A stretch of 19,831 bases of DNA, taken from the NCBI GenBank assembly GCA_947440735.1, contig CANESA010000003.1:1-19831 (forward strand). The letters are read 5' to 3'. This DNA comes from Candidatus Nanopelagicaceae bacterium (GTDB lineage Bacteria > Actinomycetota > Actinomycetes > Nanopelagicales > Nanopelagicaceae). The notes beneath the pieces are model-generated. The model did not search any database. It worked only from the letters and a program-made list of their open reading frames with translations, and had not been told where the DNA came from. Made by a program: the position numbers and the translations under genes. Positions 16,165-19,831 of the stretch are shown here, in pieces (the stretch's first letter is position 1; each line of letters starts with the position of its first letter).

Positions 16165-17070
16165 CTACTCAGATTCTTTATCTGCAGTTGTCTTCACATC
16201 AAACATGTCCGTTTTGAAGATCACAATTAGCGCTCCCACGAGGCTTGGAATCAACAGAATGATCGAGAGTGCAGAGGCACCGCCAAAATCGCCAGCTTTG
16301 AAAGCTAACTCGTAACTAAGTTGGTCGAACGACCATGACGCCGCGATACCTGTATAAACTCCCGTATTTAAAAGTTGTGGTTCGACAAATATCTGCAGAC
16401 CACCCGCAAAGACCAAGACCGCCATGTACACGACATATTTTTGGATCAGCGGCAATTTAATCCTCACGGCCAATTGAAATGCTGAACAACCATCTACCCT
16501 TGCCGCCTCAATAATCTCTGAGGAAATGTTCTGCAGTGACCCATACTGAATCAGAATCCAATTTCCCGCTAATGCAAAAAACGCCATAATCGCGATTAAA
16601 TAAGTGAGATTATCTGTTTGCCAAATTTGACGGGCAGAATCTATTCCAAAAAAGCTCAAAACTGATTTTATAGGACTGATGGTTGGCTCAAAAATTGCCC
16701 ACCAGACCAGAACCGCCACAGCACCGGAGACTGAAGCGGGGACTATATAAGCCAAGCGAAGATACCTGCCCCACTTTGTCGTTTTCACATCGAGCATTAA
16801 AGCCATCGCGATGACAGTGATCATCATCATGGGAATAAAATAAAGCATAAATCCGCCGACATTTTTAAGCGCAACTGGGAATCTAAAATCTTGAACAACG
16901 ATGCTAAACGCATCCCAACCACCATCTGCATTGGTGAGAGATGGACCTGGCACCTCGGCGACAGCCATAAATAGCGGCAGGATCCCGAAAGAAAAGAGGA
17001 GAAGAGCATACGGCGCTAACATCAGATACATCACAAAGTTACTCTGCTTATACCTTTTTCTTTTTGCCAC
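16165..17070 (-). CDS. Sugar ABC transporter permease (CUT1, MalF-like)
   Basis: A 301-residue membrane permease. A strongly basic N-terminus (AKRKRYKQ) precedes the first hydrophobic span at about 11-36, and about five more follow. The EAA loop is EIIEAARVDGCSAFQLAVRI. Start is a GTG with GAGGAG about 5 bases upstream, the only plausible start before the first span. It is separated from the binding-protein gene by 92 bases that contain an 18-bp hairpin, and is followed by its partner permease after 11 bases. No ATPase gene is present in the window, so the transporter probably shares a MalK/MsmK-type ATPase encoded elsewhere. Confidence 0.94.
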   Translation of the reverse strand: MAKRKRYKQSNFVMYLMLAPYALLLFSFGILPLFMAVAEVPGPSLTNADGGWDAFSIVVQDFRFPVALKNVGGFMLYFIPMMMITVIAMALMLDVKTTKWGRYLRLAYIVPASVSGAVAVLVWWAIFEPTISPIKSVLSFFGIDSARQIWQTDNLTYLIAIMAFFALAGNWILIQYGSLQNISSEIIEAARVDGCSAFQLAVRIKLPLIQKYVVYMAVLVFAGGLQIFVEPQLLNTGVYTGIAASWSFDQLSYELAFKAGDFGGASALSIILLIPSLVGALIVIFKTDMFDVKTTADKESE

Positions 17071-17095
17071 AAATTCTCCTCAGGTAGTTTTTAAG

Positions 17096-17136
17096 AAAGA
17101 GTGGAGGATTTCGCTAAACGAAATCCTCCACTCTTT
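17096..17136 (-). terminator. 18-bp intergenic hairpin (attenuator or mRNA stabiliser)
   Basis: A perfect 18-base inverted repeat (arms 17096-17113 and 17119-17136) closes a 5-base loop, between the binding-protein stop and the permease start. On the minus strand it is preceded by AAAAAG and followed by CTTTCTTAAAAAC, a mediocre U-tract, so partial termination or 3'-end protection of the binding-protein message is likely. On the plus strand TCTTTTTAC follows, so it could also stop antisense transcription. Confidence 0.8.
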
Positions 17137-17162
17137 TTACTGCTTAATGTAATTCTTGCGAA

Positions 17163-18476
17163 TTACTTTTTGGTTGTGACCTCATAGCCCAGCTGCTGTG
17201 CCAGATTCGAGGTGTATGCCGCATAGGCTTCAAGAGCCTTTTGCAGATCCTTTGACTTTGCTAGCTCAGGAGCGAAAGCAGCACCCCATGCTCCATCAGC
17301 GTCATAGCGAACCGGCTTTACGCCTGTCCATACCTTGCCCGCTTGAGCAGCCATTGCTGGATACGGACTTGATGCGTAGTAAGGATCAGCATCAATTTTT
17401 GCTTTCCACAATGCATTTCCCTTGAGACTTGCAGGGAAAGTAGGAGCTCCATTACTGCCATCTGGGTTCTTCACGTCGACAACATTTCTCTTGTCACCAG
17501 TCATGAAGAGCGCAAAATCTAGAGCTTGTCGTGGGAACTTGGAATGAGGAGAAACGGTGTAAATACCACCACCCCATTCGCCCGAGTAAGCAACCTTTTC
17601 ACCATCCCATAGAGGCATTGGTGCTGCCGTCCAAGCGCCAGCAGGCTGCGCAAATGAACCAGCTGGTCGAATAACGAATTCGCCATACCATGATGGCCCA
17701 ATGTGAGCTACAAGCTTGCCTGCCTGCGCAATTTTTGCATACTCTGGTGAGAATGCAGAACCTGCGTAGTAGACGCCCGCATCAATGAGAGGCTGAAGTG
17801 CAGCGGTAACACGTGTGCACTTTGGATCCTTTGCATTAATAAGAACACGTGTTGCACTTAACTCATTGTTTAGTGGGCACTGTGAAGGCCAAAAGTAACC
17901 TGAGTATGCAGCTGCATCACTTAAAGCACCCAATGAGTACCCTGGATGCTTGGCTGCTAGGTCCTTACCAATGGCAAACAATTCGCTCATCTTGGTTGGG
18001 ACTTTGTAACCAAACTCTGCGAATAGCTTTGTGTTGTACCAAAGCACACTTTGAGCCATATCGTTTTTAATGGAGTAATACTTACCGTCTGACGCTTTCG
18101 ACCAATCATTCAGCTTTCCGAAATCCTTGATCTCAGCTGGAGTAAGTAAACTCGAAAGTTCACGTGCGTTAGCAATAATTGGGTTCTTAAGTACTGCTAC
18201 ATCGTTTGGTGGGCCGAAAACTACATCTGGCCAACCTTTCTTAACACGGTTAAATAGCTGTACTTTTGCCAACAGGTCGCCCTGTGCGTGAAGTTCTACC
18301 TTCACATCAACTTTGCCCTTCATGATTTGTGCGTACAACTTTGCACCTGGTAGACGTGGTGCATCTACCCAGACGACGATCGATGGTTTAGCAGCTTGAG
18401 CTGGCATCGCCATGACTGTTGTACCTGCCATTACAGCCGCCGCAGCAACTGCAATTAGTGAGTACTTTTTTTTCAA
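17163..18476 (-). CDS. Sugar ABC transporter substrate-binding protein (family 1)
   Basis: A 437-residue exported binding protein that delivers sugar to the two permeases. A Sec signal peptide is clear: KKKYS, a hydrophobic run to about residue 24, and a signal-peptidase-I site at AQA (26-28) before AKPSIVVWVD. No lipobox cysteine occurs, unusual for a Gram-positive binding protein, which is normally a lipoprotein. The mature part has the family 1 fold, with DLLAKVQLFNRVKKGWPDVVFG and an aromatic-rich binding region (WTAAPMPLWDGEKVAYSGEWGGG). The start is TTG at 18476, preceded by AGAGGGGGAAC, a good ribosome site. It is the first gene of the long minus-strand series. Substrate is inferred from the catabolic genes only. 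Confidence 0.93.
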   Translation of the reverse strand: MKKKYSLIAVAAAAVMAGTTVMAMPAQAAKPSIVVWVDAPRLPGAKLYAQIMKGKVDVKVELHAQGDLLAKVQLFNRVKKGWPDVVFGPPNDVAVLKNPIIANARELSSLLTPAEIKDFGKLNDWSKASDGKYYSIKNDMAQSVLWYNTKLFAEFGYKVPTKMSELFAIGKDLAAKHPGYSLGALSDAAAYSGYFWPSQCPLNNELSATRVLINAKDPKCTRVTAALQPLIDAGVYYAGSAFSPEYAKIAQAGKLVAHIGPSWYGEFVIRPAGSFAQPAGAWTAAPMPLWDGEKVAYSGEWGGGIYTVSPHSKFPRQALDFALFMTGDKRNVVDVKNPDGSNGAPTFPASLKGNALWKAKIDADPYYASSPYPAMAAQAGKVWTGVKPVRYDADGAWGAAFAPELAKSKDLQKALEAYAAYTSNLAQQLGYEVTTKK

Positions 18477-18667
18477 GGTGTTCCCCCTCTGTAGGTCTGG
18501 CGTCGGCGCTTTGTTGCCAATCGAGCCAGTTGCCGAAATACTAGGGGTAGGAATACTATTTCGTATAGTATTTCCAAGACTTGTTTTTGGGAGTTTCGCC
18601 CCTTTTCAGGCGCGAATCCTCCAGTTGTTATGAAGCCGTTATAAACCGAGAGAGAAGGTAGGCGACG
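18477..18667. promoter_or_regulatory. Divergent control region between uptake operon and dehydratase genes
   Basis: A 191-base gap between divergent starts. It contains the ribosome sites of both flanking genes, the palindrome at 18552-18572, and a third copy of its half-site (AAATACTA, 18536-18543). For the plus strand TTGCCG (18530-18535), 18 bases, TACTAT (18554-18559) is a possible promoter. For the minus strand TTGGAA, 16 bases, TATTCC is a weak option. No convincing promoter could be fixed by eye. Confidence 0.6.
18552..18572. promoter_or_regulatory. Palindromic operator candidate AATACTAT-N5-ATAGTATT
   Basis: Two perfect 8-base inverted arms, AATACTAT and ATAGTATT, flank TTCGT. The symmetry extends outward with a one-base offset (GG/CC). 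The site overlaps the best -10 candidate of the divergent region, as expected of a repressor operator for a dimeric GntR- or LacI-type regulator. The regulator gene is not in the window. Confidence 0.6.
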
Positions 18668-19753
18668 ATGAAGATCACCAACGTTGAAGTTGTACTTGAG
18701 GAACGCGCTGGCATGTCCCCCGCATTTGTCTGGAGAAAAAACGTACCGGGTTCCGATGGCGCGCACACAGGCGCATGGCTGGTCATTGAAACAGATGCCG
18801 GAATCACTGGTTTTGCTTCCGTGAGCCGCGGGGTTATTTTTAAAGATTATGTCGATCGTAGATTTAGAGCAGAATTTGTAGGACAAGATCCATTAATGCG
18901 TGAGCACTTGTGGGAACGCGTATGGGAGCTCGATCGCATCGAACGTTTTGCGCCAAATATGACCCACGTATTCGATGTTGCGTTGTGGGATATTGCAGGC
19001 AAGCATGCAAATCTACCTGTGTACAAATTACTCGGTGGCTATCGCGAATCTATCCCAGCATACGCATCAACGGTTACTTACTCTTCGATTCAAGAGTTTC
19101 TTGATATTGCAGATCAGGCACTGGCACTTGGCTATCCAGCAATTAAGTTGCATGCATTTGGAGATGCAAAGAAGGATGCGCTGCTTGGTGAAAAACTTCG
19201 TGCACATGTCGGTGATGACATTCCGTTGATGTATGACGGATCAGCAGGGTTTGATCTTGAGGATGCGGTCTATCTTGGTAACGCACTCTATGACAGTGGA
19301 TTTGCTTGGTATGAAGAGCCTATGCGCGAATTTAGCGTTACTGCCTATAAGTGGCTTGGTCAGCGCGTAAAGATTCCTTTGCTCTTGGGTGAGGTAACAG
19401 ATGGCGCACATATGAGCGCTGGAGACTTTGCCGCAACTGGTGTCGCAACGTCTCTTCGCACAAGTACCTTCTTGCGTGGTGGATTTACCGGCGCAATGCG
19501 TATTGCCCATTTGGCTGATGCTTATCACCTTCGCGCAGAAGTCCATGGCATGGGTCTTGAGAGCGCGCATCTCTGTATGGCAATTAAGAACACTACCTAT
19601 TACGAATCACTCATCTGGGGTAATCCAATGAAGCGCGAAGCTCTCGTTGATGCCCAAGGAAATGTTCACGCACCAAAGGGTCCTGGTGTTGGATACGAAA
19701 CACAATGGGCAGAATCTGGCGTCCCTAAGGGCTTAGCAAAGTATGTGAAGTAA
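18668..19753 (+). CDS. Enolase-superfamily (MR/MLE) sugar-acid dehydratase, atypical active site
   Basis: A 361-residue mandelate-racemase-like protein, probably dehydrating an aldonic acid. The barrel metal ligands are D190 (MYDGSAGF), E216 (WYEEP) and E242 (LLLGEV). The general base histidine at the end of strand 7 is H293 (AEVHGMG). The strand-2 K-x-K motif is K160-L-H162, and the strand-6 aspartate that normally pairs with the histidine is replaced by S266 (RTSTFLRGGFTG, aligned without gaps to mandelate racemase). GAAGGTAGG precedes the ATG. The stop overlaps the next start (fucD) by one base. Because FucD follows, this enzyme probably serves a second sugar acid or a different isomer. 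It resembles neither FucD nor rhamnonate dehydratase closely enough to name. Confidence 0.9.
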   Translation: MKITNVEVVLEERAGMSPAFVWRKNVPGSDGAHTGAWLVIETDAGITGFASVSRGVIFKDYVDRRFRAEFVGQDPLMREHLWERVWELDRIERFAPNMTHVFDVALWDIAGKHANLPVYKLLGGYRESIPAYASTVTYSSIQEFLDIADQALALGYPAIKLHAFGDAKKDALLGEKLRAHVGDDIPLMYDGSAGFDLEDAVYLGNALYDSGFAWYEEPMREFSVTAYKWLGQRVKIPLLLGEVTDGAHMSAGDFAATGVATSLRTSTFLRGGFTGAMRIAHLADAYHLRAEVHGMGLESAHLCMAIKNTTYYESLIWGNPMKREALVDAQGNVHAPKGPGVGYETQWAESGVPKGLAKYVK

Positions 19754-19831
19754 TGACAAAGATTATTGGTATCGAATCATTCGATGTTCGCTTTCCCACA
19801 TCGAAGATGCTTGATGGTTCAGATGCTATGA
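19753..19831 (+). CDS. fucD: L-fuconate dehydratase, first 26 codons (cut by window edge)
   Basis: The ATG overlaps the stop of the preceding dehydratase (TAATG) and opens an uninterrupted frame to the end of the window. The visible residues contain DVRFPTS followed three residues later by DGSDAM, the distinctive opening of L-fuconate dehydratases (Xanthomonas FucD and human ENOSF1, as I recall them). This enzyme converts L-fuconate to 2-keto-3-deoxy-L-fuconate. Its presence is the strongest single pointer to L-fucose as the substrate of the whole region. Only the N-terminal capping segment is seen, so the active site cannot be checked. Confidence 0.8.
   Translation, partial: MTKIIGIESFDVRFPTSKMLDGSDAM

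Noticed and set aside
18473..18886. Open frame of 137 codons on the minus strand across the divergent region
   Set aside because: It overlaps the start of the dehydratase gene in antisense and covers the palindrome and both ribosome sites. The composition is unlike a protein, so it is taken as non-coding.

Overview
The window looks like a chromosomal piece of a streamlined, moderate-GC actinobacterium, possibly a freshwater Nanopelagicales/acI relative. The reasons are very tight gene packing, mixed ATG/GTG/TTG starts, a probable leaderless promoter, and a lactate dehydrogenase of the mycobacterial LldD2 type. The taxonomic call is inference from gene style. No RNA gene, CRISPR, transposase or phage gene was seen, and no stretch over 300 bases lacks a gene.

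Layout. Positions 1-1374 (minus) hold most of a DinG-type helicase cut by the left edge. From 1480 to 3589 (plus) is a two-gene unit: L-lactate dehydrogenase and a fumarylacetoacetate-hydrolase-family enzyme. From 18476 down to 3602 (minus) runs a long, nearly gapless series of 15 genes: sugar-binding protein, two permeases, PPDK, aldo/keto reductase, esterase, an SBP-like protein without signal peptide, MaoC, RraA-like, amidohydrolase, mutarotase, class III CoA-transferase, a second MaoC, Gfo/Idh/MocA oxidoreductase and SDR. Diverging from it (18668 onward, plus) are an enolase-superfamily dehydratase and the first 26 codons of an L-fuconate dehydratase (FucD).

How the genes fit. Together they spell the non-phosphorylating L-fucose (6-deoxyhexose) route: ABC uptake, mutarotation, oxidation to a lactone (AKR or SDR), lactone hydrolysis (amidohydrolase), dehydration (FucD), oxidation of 2-keto-3-deoxy-fuconate (SDR), and cleavage by the FAH-family hydrolase to pyruvate and L-lactate. 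LldD turns L-lactate into pyruvate, and PPDK converts pyruvate to PEP. The ABC ATPase and any regulator are not in the window.

Inserted in this pathway is a set that it does not need: CoA-transferase, two MaoC proteins (one lacking the usual active-site His), an RraA-like aldolase, an HSL-type esterase, and a solute-binding-protein-like polypeptide with no export signal. This set is the best candidate for undescribed biochemistry here. Control elements seen are a perfect 8-bp-arm palindrome in the divergent region, a strong internal leaderless promoter before the esterase, an 18-bp hairpin between the binding protein and permease genes, and a quasi-palindromic promoter region with a possible 10-codon leader ORF before lldD.
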